Assembly (NCBI GenBank): GCA_016282835.1
Contig: JAEELR010000217.1
Span: 1 to 34,116 of the forward strand
Direction of reading: 5' to 3'
DNA: 34,116 nt
Source of the DNA: Treponema sp.
GTDB taxonomy: Bacteria > Spirochaetota > Spirochaetia > Treponematales > Treponemataceae
The notes beneath the pieces were generated by a model. It worked only from the letters and a program-made list of their open reading frames with translations. It made no database searches and was not told where the DNA came from. Below are positions 23,041 to 32,000 of the stretch, piece after piece (the stretch's first letter is position 1; each line of letters starts with the position of its first letter). Both the position numbers and the translations under genes were made by a program.

Positions 23041-25284
23041 TTAATCCCAACGAAGTCCAACATTAACTCCTAAAGAAACATATGGATCCAGTTCCTGAAG
23101 TATATTGTATCTGAATTCAAGACCAATCGTATAAGAATCAGAACTTATATAATCAATTCCTCCAATAAATTTTAATGTTAAAAATGAATGTAATGATTCA
23201 TCGGTTTCAACATCCTTAAGGGCCCCTACACCCAATCCAAGTCCTGCATAAGGCATGAAAGAATTAAATCTTGCAGAAAAACCTCCTAAAATGGCATAAT
23301 CCATATAAAAAATGTCATTAGCCATTAGAGAATAATTAGCTTCCAAACCCATCCAGCTATTGTTATTACAGCCACAACAAGCATACGGAGACTGAATATC
23401 AACCTGAATGTTTAACATACAGCCATTCAGCAAGCCGGCATTTTCACCAACACCATCAAACCCAGCAAGACCACAGAAAAGTCCCTGTCGGCCACCATGA
23501 CTCTTAGCATATAATTTCTTTTCTGCTGCAAGCTTTTGTTTTACATCACTATTACCTGTAGAACTATTTGAATTATTTTTTGTCTGAGATGCATTTGTAT
23601 TTTTATTATCAGTCTTAGAGAAGTCACTTAATCTGTATTCAAAAAGCATGCTTCTATCTTCAGTTTTATGAATTCTAAAATAAACCGGTGAAACATAATA
23701 TTTATCGAAGGTTTCTATGTATTTAACTTTTAAAGCAATTTCTGAATAAAGATATGGAACGCTTGTCCTGAAATATAAATCGGCAGCTTCAACAAGCTTT
23801 TGATACTCAGTATATTCTTCCAGAGTAGAAGCTTTTGTTGCTGGTAACTTACCTGTCATTTCTTTGTAAGTTATCAAAGCTTTTGGAAGTACAACAGCTG
23901 AGGTGTCAGTCTTAGGAATTGAGGACATATTAAGGCGTGAATTAACAGCCCAGCTGTTTTTTTCTCCATCGAATTCATCCACAATAAGACTTAAAAAATC
24001 ATCGTTTTTATCAATTGAACGGAAAACATAAGTTGTCTTTTCCATTTCGCTTACATTTGATTTGATTTGTGCTTTATATGAATCTAAATCACTTTTAACG
24101 CTTTCATTAAAATTTGTCTGGGCTTTTTTCTTTGCACTTTCATACTTTGACTTTACTGCATCAATTTTCTGCTGTCTGAAATGTAAGGCTGTCTGTGTAG
24201 GATTCCCATTTGCATCTGTGTCAGCCTTTGTCCAGCCCTGAGCCCTGATCTGCTTTATTTCTTCTTCACATTTTTGATCAAAATAAGAATTGCTTTCGTT
24301 TGTAATCTGATCCAGCTGTTTCTTTAACTGATTATAGTTTGAAAGATCATTTTCTATTAATTCAATTCGTTTTTTAAGTGACAGTTTATTTGTTGCTTCC
24401 TTAAGGATTTCCTGCTTCTTCTTTTCAAGCTCACCCATTTTATTCATGAGTTCTGCCTGACGGCTGGAAGCTAACTGTTCAAGCTCCTGTTTTTTCTTTG
24501 CTTCATTTGCTTCATCTTCTTTCTGTCGGCGCAAATTTTCTTCAGCCTGCTGCTTTCGTTTTTCAAGCATTTCAATTTTTAACTTTAAGGCCTGCGATTT
24601 ATTCTCTGATTCAATTTTATCATCTAAGGACTGTGAGCTTTTCTTAATGCTGTTCAATTCTTTTTCAGCCTGGGCAATCTGCTTAGCATAATCCTGCACA
24701 TATTTTGTGTAGTTTTCAGAACTTGTTCCGCTGTGCAAAAGCTGATTTACGACATTAACCTCAAGCGGCTGTATATAACCTCTCTGCTGCAGGCTGAGTA
24801 AAACTTCATAAGCTAAAGAGTCAATTACTTCATCGCTGAAATTATTTATCTGTAAAGAAGAAGTTGCCTTTTTTGAAATCAAATTCATCTTTTCTATTTC
24901 AGAAACTTCACAGCTAAACTGATACAAACCATTCTTTACCGAAAGCATTTTTAACAGCATAGAAAGCTTAGCCTGACTTCCTTTATCGCTGGCGTAAGCT
25001 GCACTGTCACTTCCCATTCCGCTTCCTGCATCAATCTGAGACTGCTTCTGAATTGCACGCAAGGTTGAATCAACACTGGAATTTCTAACACTTATTTGAT
25101 TTACAATAAGCATATCCTGTAAAAAGCGGTTATATGCAGTTGATGTATAACTTTTAGCATTACTATCCAATGAAGCTGTTGAAACAGAGTCCAGTTCTAC
25201 TTTTATGATTAATTCTTCTGCAAAAGTGAATGCGCTGAATATTAATAAAAGTATGCAAAATAATACTCTTTTAAGGTTGAACAT
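23041..25284 (-). CDS. Envelope protein: CsgG/LpoB-like domain, coiled coil, C-terminal beta-barrel
   Basis: 747 residues from the ATG at 25284 (GGAG 7 nt upstream). A signal peptide (1-22, ending FTFA) is followed by a periplasmic domain to about 195 that resembles CsgG or LpoB-type assembly lipoproteins without the lipid cysteine. A highly charged coiled coil (about 200-330, KLKIEMLEKRKQQAEENLRR) and a second helical region lead to a linker rich in N, S, T and K (around 565-590). Residues about 590-747 look like an OmpA-sized barrel, with alternating strands such as AILGGFSARFN and the ending GVNVGLRWD. I infer an outer-membrane protein with a long periplasmic arm. An in-frame ATG at 25305 coincides with the predicted transcription start and is an alternative start. 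Confidence 0.75.
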   Translation of the reverse strand: MFNLKRVLFCILLLIFSAFTFAEELIIKVELDSVSTASLDSNAKSYTSTAYNRFLQDMLIVNQISVRNSSVDSTLRAIQKQSQIDAGSGMGSDSAAYASDKGSQAKLSMLLKMLSVKNGLYQFSCEVSEIEKMNLISKKATSSLQINNFSDEVIDSLAYEVLLSLQQRGYIQPLEVNVVNQLLHSGTSSENYTKYVQDYAKQIAQAEKELNSIKKSSQSLDDKIESENKSQALKLKIEMLEKRKQQAEENLRRQKEDEANEAKKKQELEQLASSRQAELMNKMGELEKKKQEILKEATNKLSLKKRIELIENDLSNYNQLKKQLDQITNESNSYFDQKCEEEIKQIRAQGWTKADTDANGNPTQTALHFRQQKIDAVKSKYESAKKKAQTNFNESVKSDLDSYKAQIKSNVSEMEKTTYVFRSIDKNDDFLSLIVDEFDGEKNSWAVNSRLNMSSIPKTDTSAVVLPKALITYKEMTGKLPATKASTLEEYTEYQKLVEAADLYFRTSVPYLYSEIALKVKYIETFDKYYVSPVYFRIHKTEDRSMLFEYRLSDFSKTDNKNTNASQTKNNSNSSTGNSDVKQKLAAEKKLYAKSHGGRQGLFCGLAGFDGVGENAGLLNGCMLNIQVDIQSPYACCGCNNNSWMGLEANYSLMANDIFYMDYAILGGFSARFNSFMPYAGLGLGVGALKDVETDESLHSFLTLKFIGGIDYISSDSYTIGLEFRYNILQELDPYVSLGVNVGLRWD

Positions 25285-25311
25285 AAACTCTCTCCTATCC
25301 TTCATTCTTTA

Positions 25312-25340
25312 AATATATAGCAAAAAACACAATTTTTCAA
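25312..25340 (-). promoter_or_regulatory. Promoter of the envelope operon
   Basis: Minus strand TTGAAA (25335-25340), 17 bp, TATATT (25312-25317). The start is predicted at 25305, leaving a 21-nt leader with AGGAGAGAG before the ATG at 25284. An ATG also lies exactly at the predicted +1. Confidence 0.65.
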
Positions 25341-25358
25341 AGAAATTTAAGATTATAG

Positions 25359-25374
25359 TTCTATTATAATAGAA
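25359..25374. promoter_or_regulatory. Perfect 16-bp palindrome upstream of the envelope-operon promoter
   Basis: TTCTATTATAATAGAA is fully self-complementary and lies 18 bp upstream of the -35 box. It could be a regulator site. It differs in spacing from the PerR (7-1-7) box, so no regulator is named. Confidence 0.4.
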
Positions 25375-25412
25375 TAAACATAAATCAAAGAAGTTACAAT
25401 GAAACACAAAAA

Positions 25413-26684
25413 TCAGACGAATTTTATTCTGACTGACTGAATGCGGCGGAGGCTTTGATCTTCAACTATAAATACAATTTTTTCGTACTTATATACACTG
25501 CCGGTTTTAGGAAGCTCGTCAAAACGTTCTAAGAGCCAGCCTGCAATTGTATCGTAATTCTCACTGTCGAGATTTAAGTTTAAGACTTCATTCAAATCAT
25601 CTAACTTCATATCGCCCGGAATCAGGAATTCATTTACGCCGCACACTTTCACTCTTGTTTCAGGAGGCACTTCTGAAGTTCCGTATTCATCAGTAATTCT
25701 TCCAAATACTTCGCGCAAAATATCATCCATAGTTACAATTCCAGAAAGGCTTCCGTATTCATTTACAGCAACGGCGAAATCACTCTTGTGCTTTTTAAAA
25801 TTATCCAGCAGTTCCAGGGCACTAAAGGTTTCCGGGACGAACATTACATCACGCATACAGATTCGCACAAAATCTTTGCTTTCCAGAATCGGCATTGAAG
25901 CAAACAGAACATTTTTATAATGAAGCACCCCAATAACATTTTCTTCCTGGCCGTCATAAACAGGCAGGCGCGAATAGCCAGACTTAGTAAAAGTTTCTAT
26001 AGCCTCACTGTAAGTTGCATTCACATTTAAATATTTTACCATTGAACGATGATGCATAATGTCGTGAACATTTAAATCGGTGAACTCAAAAATCCTGTCG
26101 AGCATTTTGCGGCTGTCCTGGTCTATAGTTCCTTCAGCTTCCCCTACTTCCAGCAAGGTCTTTAATTCATCATCAGTAATGAGCTGATTTTTCTGCTTAA
26201 AGAATTTTGACTCAAGCTTACTGATTAAATTTGTGAAAGAAGAAAACAGCCAGACGGCAGGGAAAAATACTTTTTGCAAAATATAGATTGGTCTTGAAGT
26301 GCCTATTGAAACTTTTTTTGGCTTTAAGCTTGCATAGGTTTTCGGGATAATCTCCAGAAACACAATTACCACAATACTTACCAAAGCTGTTACATAACTT
26401 ACATATTTTGAACCGAATACATTTAAGGCAAACGCTGTTGAAAGTGATGATATCAGTGTAGTTATAAAATTTGTCCCGATTAAAAGAAAGCAGATTAAAG
26501 TGTCCATATTGGATTTCAGCTTAAAGACTAAATCTGCATTCTTTATGTTTTTTCTCTGCAGCATGCGGATTTGAATTTTTGTTATAGAGGTATATGCAGT
26601 TTCTGATGACGTAAAAAACGCACCGCATAGGATGAGTAAAATTTCTGCTATCACATTACAAACTATATATATCACTTGATTCAT
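25413..26684 (-). CDS. CorC/HlyC-type (CNNM-like) membrane protein 2
   Basis: 423 residues. A DUF21-type membrane domain with four hydrophobic segments (1-190; FFTSSETAYTSITKIQIRML) is followed by paired CBS domains (about 195-320; VHDIMHHRSMVKYL, FAVAVNEYGSLSGIVTMDDILREVFG) and the CorC_HlyC domain (335-420; IAGWLLERFDELPKTG). The family is linked to magnesium or cobalt efflux and metal homeostasis. Older hemolysin annotations are not supported. The start overlaps the stop of the preceding paralogue as ATGA, so translation is coupled. It may form a heterodimer with that paralogue. Confidence 0.9.
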   Translation of the reverse strand: MNQVIYIVCNVIAEILLILCGAFFTSSETAYTSITKIQIRMLQRKNIKNADLVFKLKSNMDTLICFLLIGTNFITTLISSLSTAFALNVFGSKYVSYVTALVSIVVIVFLEIIPKTYASLKPKKVSIGTSRPIYILQKVFFPAVWLFSSFTNLISKLESKFFKQKNQLITDDELKTLLEVGEAEGTIDQDSRKMLDRIFEFTDLNVHDIMHHRSMVKYLNVNATYSEAIETFTKSGYSRLPVYDGQEENVIGVLHYKNVLFASMPILESKDFVRICMRDVMFVPETFSALELLDNFKKHKSDFAVAVNEYGSLSGIVTMDDILREVFGRITDEYGTSEVPPETRVKVCGVNEFLIPGDMKLDDLNEVLNLNLDSENYDTIAGWLLERFDELPKTGSVYKYEKIVFIVEDQSLRRIQSVRIKFV

Positions 26685-27958
26685 TTTTTCTTTTCCACGG
26701 GCCTAACTAAAACACGGGCAATTCTCTTGTCATCCATTTTTACTACAGTAAACTTGTATCCGTCGCAGGCAATAGTATCGCCAATAACAGGAATCTTACC
26801 GAGTGTTTCACAAATGTATCCGCCTAAAGTTTCGCACCTTTCACTTTGCATTTTTGTTTTCAGCTGTTCATTCAAATCCATTAAACGAACAAGGCCATCA
26901 ATTTCAGTATTTTTATATGTATTCACCTGGAAATTAATTCTTCGGGTATAAGGCTTGTATTCATCGGTAACGGAACCAAAGATTTCGCGCACAATATCTT
27001 CGCAGGTTAAAACGCCCTGGGTACCGGAGTATTCATCAATTACAACCGCCATGCTCTGATGATTTTCCTGAAGCGTCTGCTGAATGGAAGACATTTTTTT
27101 TGTTTCGAGAATGAACAAGGGAGAGCGCATGACATTTTCAATTTTAAAATCCTGCGAGTGAGTTTTATATGCAAGCAAATCCTTTACATATAAAATTCCT
27201 ACAATGTCATCAATATCTTTTTTATAGACAGGAAATCTTGAAAGCCTGTAGCGCTCACTGAATTCGATTATATTTGAATACGAAGCACCAATGCTGATTG
27301 CACGTATATTTTTTCTTGGAATCATTATGTCGTTTGCAGCAAGGTCATGAAACTTAAATACACGCTGCATCATCTGCTTACCGTCTTTTTCCAGAACGCC
27401 CTGTTCACTGGAAACATCAATTATAGTTTTTATATCTTCTTTCGTAAAAGTTACTTTTTTATCTTCTACATCAATTTTAAATATTTTCAAAAACAAAGAA
27501 CTGACTGAACTTAAAACGAAAACAACAGGAGTTAGTATTTTTACAAGGAATAAAATAAAACCGCTGAAGAAAAAAGCTACAGGTTCAGGATGATGCGTTG
27601 CAATTGTCTTAGGAGTAATCTCGCCAAAAATTAAAAGCAGAATTGTCGCACATAAAGTTGCAAGTCCCACACCGGCATTTCCAATCGCACGTACTGCAAG
27701 AATTGTAATAATGGCAGACAGAGCAATGTTTACGATATTATTTCCAACCAGAAGTGCGTTTATTAGTTTTTCCCTTGACTGTAATAATTTCCACACCCTG
27801 ATAGCCTTTTTATTTTTTTTATTACGAAGAAAGCGGACGCGGAGTTTGTTTATAGAAAGAAAAGCACTTTCTGCTGCGCTAAAAATCATTGAAAAAACAA
27901 TCAGGATAATTGCGACAACAGAAAGAATTATTGTAGAAGGCGACGGCGACAAATCCAT
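26681..27958 (-). CDS. CorC/HlyC-type (CNNM-like) membrane protein 1
   Basis: 425 residues with the same architecture as its downstream paralogue: a DUF21 domain (FSAAESAFLSINKLRVRFLR; EITPKTIATHHPEPVAFF), CBS pair (AANDIMIPRKNIRAI, MAVVIDEYSGTQGVLTCEDIVREIFGS) and CorC_HlyC domain (LGGYICETLGKIPVIGD). The E-x-x-P-K-T motif of the membrane domain is intact. It begins 9 bp after the thioredoxin-fold lipoprotein stop. GAGG is 14 nt upstream of the ATG, rather far, so coupling from the preceding gene is likely. The tandem pair has diverged strongly, which speaks for an old duplication and different roles. Confidence 0.9.
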   Translation of the reverse strand: MDLSPSPSTIILSVVAIILIVFSMIFSAAESAFLSINKLRVRFLRNKKNKKAIRVWKLLQSREKLINALLVGNNIVNIALSAIITILAVRAIGNAGVGLATLCATILLLIFGEITPKTIATHHPEPVAFFFSGFILFLVKILTPVVFVLSSVSSLFLKIFKIDVEDKKVTFTKEDIKTIIDVSSEQGVLEKDGKQMMQRVFKFHDLAANDIMIPRKNIRAISIGASYSNIIEFSERYRLSRFPVYKKDIDDIVGILYVKDLLAYKTHSQDFKIENVMRSPLFILETKKMSSIQQTLQENHQSMAVVIDEYSGTQGVLTCEDIVREIFGSVTDEYKPYTRRINFQVNTYKNTEIDGLVRLMDLNEQLKTKMQSERCETLGGYICETLGKIPVIGDTIACDGYKFTVVKMDDKRIARVLVRPVEKKK

Positions 27959-27967
27959 TGAATCTAA

Positions 27968-28993
27968 TTATTCCTCAGAATCTGCAGTCTCAGTTTCAGC
28001 TTCGGTTTCAGTAGTTTCAGCATTTAAGCTTTCTTTTTCTTCTGCAGCAAGTTTTGTTTTTTTAACAGATTCAATTGCATTTTTAATATTTGACTTATGC
28101 TTTGACTTTGCATCTATTTCATAAGAAAGATTTAGATACTCAAGCATTCTGTCAAAATTTTTAGGATCATACATTGAAACATAATATGCAGCCATATAAT
28201 AAGCTTCCTGCATCTGCTCATTTGACAGATGGCCTTTTTCAACAGCTTTAATAAAAGGAGAAGGCTCCTGCTCAGTTTTATTCATTGCAGCTTCAAGATA
28301 TGCCTGCTTTAATTCAAATGCTCCTGCAAGTTCTGACTCATTATCTGGATCTAATTTGTCAAACTGTGTAATTAAAGGATAAAGCGGCTGTGCAAAAATG
28401 TCCGGAGTAACAGACATTAAATTATAAATTGCATCAAGCTTTTCGCGGCCCTTAGTTGTTCTTACTTTATTTATAATATCCATTTTACTGAGAGAAGCTT
28501 TGCGGGCTTTTTCAACACTCTCTAAATAAGTATTTACTTCAAGATTCTGAGGTGGCATTACAGACATTAAGCTGTAGCCTTCATAAGTAATTAAATATGC
28601 TGTCGGTATTATTTTGCATCCTGTATAAACTGCAGCTTTGTCTTTTTCATCGTATTGCTTTTTTAACTGCTCATAAGCTTTTTTTTCTTCATCGCCTAAA
28701 GTTTTATAAAGCTTGTTTGCTTCTCTTTCAGCTTCTGTGAAATCGTAATGAACAAGAACATAATTCTGAAGCATTTCTTTTGTAAAAGCTTCACTTGTTA
28801 AAACAATCTCATTTAGATTTTTGCTGGACTCATTCCATTCAACACCGGTAAAAACAATATAAATCAATTTATTCTGTTTTTTTGCAGCAGACTGAGCTTT
28901 ACTCAAATCGCTATACCATACAGTTTTATTGCAGGAAAAAAATAAACAGAATACAACGCAAAGAATTGAATACAATTTAATTTTACTTCTCAT
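27968..28993 (-). CDS. Thioredoxin-fold lipoprotein lacking redox cysteines
   Basis: 341 residues with a signal peptide and a loose spirochaetal lipobox (FFSC, C21). Residues 28-150 read as a thioredoxin-like fold of the Thioredoxin_7/DUF255 kind: SKAQSAAKKQNKLIYIVFTG, then VEWNESSKNL where relatives have WCxxC, and a later cis-Pro strand KIIPTAYLITYEGY. Both catalytic cysteines are absent (N54 and S57), so it cannot be a disulfide reductase. The remainder is helical, TPR-like, ending in an acidic tail rich in E and T. GAGG lies 7 nt before the ATG. An intrinsic terminator sits directly upstream, and the gene starts a three-gene set with the two CorC-type proteins. A scaffold or metal-chaperone role is speculative. 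Confidence 0.75.
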   Translation of the reverse strand: MRSKIKLYSILCVVFCLFFSCNKTVWYSDLSKAQSAAKKQNKLIYIVFTGVEWNESSKNLNEIVLTSEAFTKEMLQNYVLVHYDFTEAEREANKLYKTLGDEEKKAYEQLKKQYDEKDKAAVYTGCKIIPTAYLITYEGYSLMSVMPPQNLEVNTYLESVEKARKASLSKMDIINKVRTTKGREKLDAIYNLMSVTPDIFAQPLYPLITQFDKLDPDNESELAGAFELKQAYLEAAMNKTEQEPSPFIKAVEKGHLSNEQMQEAYYMAAYYVSMYDPKNFDRMLEYLNLSYEIDAKSKHKSNIKNAIESVKKTKLAAEEKESLNAETTETEAETETADSEE

Positions 28994-29002
28994 ATAATCC
29001 TC

Positions 29003-29048
29003 AAAAAAAAAATTGATACCTCTAACAAAAAATTCATTAAAGGTATCA
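29003..29048 (-). terminator. Intrinsic terminator after purL
   Basis: Minus strand TGATACCT (complement of 29041-29048) and AGGTATCA (complement of 29014-29021) around a 19-nt loop, followed by A and ten T residues (29003-29012). The T-run ends directly at the GAGG ribosome-binding site of the next gene. Confidence 0.85.
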
Positions 29049-29065
29049 GTTAGAAAACATATTAA

Positions 29066-32000
29066 TTAAGCAAAGTAATTTACACCGGCTTTGAAAATAT
29101 TCTGGCAAGAGCTTTCATTTTTATCGAAGCAAATGTTCTTAATCAAATCAACACTCTTTCCGTTTCCATCAGTTCCAATTGTTCGCTCGTTGTGTCCCAT
29201 CTTACCCAAAACGTGACCGTCAGGACTTGTAAGACCTTCTATAGCAAACAAACTTCCATTAGGATTATCCGGTTCTGAAATCGAAGGAACTCCATTTTCA
29301 TCAACGTACTGTGTAAATACCTGACCCTTTTCAAAAAGCTTTTGTGCAAGCTCCTGGCTTATAACAATTCTGCCTTCACCGTGGCTGATTGGAATAAGAT
29401 GAACTTTAGAATCAAGCACAGAAGAAGACAATGCCCATGGACTCAAAGCACTTACCATTCTTGTCCTTACAACGCGGCTAATGTGTCTTCCGATTTTATT
29501 GAAGGTCAAAGTTGGTGTTTCACTTGTCATTGGTCTGATTTCACCATAAGGTACAAGACCCGTTTTAATAAGTGCCTGGAAGCCATTACAAATTCCCAAA
29601 ACCAAACCGTCGCGTTTTTTAAGGAGATTCATAATGCTGTCTGCAATTCTATTTTCACGGATTACATTTGCAATATATTTTCCAGAGCCGTCCGGTTCAT
29701 CGCCTGAACTGAAGCCGCCTGCAAATGCTAAAATCTGTGCGTTATCAATTTCACTCTTTAACTGATTCAATGAAGCTGTAAGTTCAGCCGCAGTTCTGTT
29801 TCTGAATACCATAACTTTTGTTTCTGCACCGTTTATGTTGAATGCACGGGCCATATCGTATTCGCAGTTAGTTCCAGGGAAAACAGGAATAATTACTTTT
29901 GGTTTAGCCTTGTTAACAATAGATTCAAACTTTCCTGTCTTGCTTTCTTCTCTTGCCTTTTGCAATGAGCTGTGTTCATTTAATGCATATTCTGGAAGAG
30001 CAGGCTGTTCTTTAGCACCAGAAACCGGAGGGAATACTTTTGAAAGCTTTTCTTCCCAAACTGAATCGATTTCACTCAAATCAATTTCTACATCTTCAAT
30101 TTTTATTTTTGCTTCATTAAGTGTTGTACCAATCTTTGAAACTGTGCCGCCTGCAAAATCACTTTCGCTTTCCAAATCAACTTTTGTTTCAACAATAATT
30201 GAACCGTAAAGAGGAGTAAATAAATCTTCTACACTAGCATCAAGTGAAAGAGCCTGCTTTGTTGCACTTACAGGAATATCTTCTATCTGCAAGCCGATTC
30301 TGTTTCCTAGTGCCATTTTACTTACAGCTTCAGCAATACCTCCTGCACAAACCGGATACATGCTGGAAATTTTTCCCGATGCATTTAATTTATACAAAGC
30401 CTTTGCATTCTTTTTGAAAACTTCAAAATCCGGAGCGAGTTCCTTTGTATATGGAACCTGAACAATATAAACTGAACTGCCGGCTTCCTTGAATGAACCA
30501 GAAGTAACATTCTTTACATCCTCAGTATCAACAGCAAAAGAAACCAATGTATGAGGAACATTTAAATTCTCGAAGGTACCAGACATAGAATCCTTACCGC
30601 CAATAGAACCTGTTCCCATAGAAAGCTGTGCATCAATAGAACCTAATAAAGCTGCTGCAGGATATCCCCATGCTTTTTCATTTACTGTGCGGCCAAAGAA
30701 TTCCTGGAAAGTAAGACGGGCATTTTCTGCCTTACCGCCGATACAAACCAGCTTTGTCAATGATGAAAGAACAGCAACCTGGCTTCCGTGCCATGCAGAC
30801 CATTGTGAAACTCGTGGATCAAAACCGAAAGTCATAAGGCTGACAGTAGAAGTTTCACGCGGACTTACAACAGGAATTTTTGCTGCCATACCTGCTTCTG
30901 GAGTTCCCTGATATTTTCCACCAAAAGGCATTAAAACAGAGCTGGCACCAATTGAGCCGTCAAATCTTTCTCCCAGACCACGCTGAGAACAGCAGGCTAA
31001 ATCGCTCATGTTTTCAAGCCATGCAGACTTTATATCAGAACCGCTTGATGAGTCTGAATCAGAATCGCTTAAAGCTTTTGCAACTGAATCCAGAGGCTTA
31101 ACTAATGGAGATTCAGATTGAGCAGAAGGAGATTCAATTAAAGCAACTGCATGATGTTCAGCACCGGCAGCATCAAGGAATGAACGGTCAAGGTTTACAA
31201 TTGTCTTACCGCGCCATTTCATTACAAGCTTATTAGTATTTGTAACTGTTGCAACAACAACAGCATTTAAATTTTCTTCATTACAGAGTTCAATAAATTT
31301 CTTCTCATCAGATGAACGGATTACAACAGCCATTCTTTCCTGACTTTCAGAAATTGCAAGCTCAGTACCGTCGAGGCCTTCATATTTTTTCGGTACATTA
31401 TCAAGATTAATATCAAGACCAGGAGCAAGTTCACCAACAGCAACACTCACACCACCAGCACCAAAGTCATTTGAACGGCGGATCATTTTACAAACTTCCT
31501 GATTCCTGAAGAGGCGCTGGATTTTTCTTTCTTCTACAGCATTTCCTTTTTGAACTTCAGCAGCAGCAGTTGTAACAGATTTAACATCATGAATTTTTGA
31601 AGAACCTGTAGCACCACCAATTCCGTCGCGGCCTGTTCCACCACCAATCAAAACTACGATATCACCTTCTTCCGGCTCTTCACGAACAACCTGCGAACAA
31701 GGAGCAGCTGCAATAACGGCACCAAGTTCCATGCGCTTTGCAACATAACCAGGATGATAGATTTCTGTAACCTGTCCTGTAGTTAAACCAATCTGATTAC
31801 CATAAGAACTGAATCCCTGTGCAGCTTCGCGGGTAAGCTTCATCTGAGGGAGTTTTCCTTTAAGAGTTTCGCTTAAAGGAACAGTAGGATCACTTGCTCC
31901 TGTAACACGCATTGCCTGATATACCCATGAGCGGCCGGAAAGAGGATCACGAATAGCGCGTCCTATCCAAGTAGCAGCACCACCAAAAGGTTCTATTTCT

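Noticed and set aside
25413-27958. Hemolysins
   Set aside because: The DUF21-CBS-CorC architecture points to metal-ion homeostasis; the hemolysin name is a legacy annotation.
29835-30209. A 124-codon plus-strand frame inside purL
   Set aside because: Antisense to a secure gene, no ribosome-binding site and no family features.
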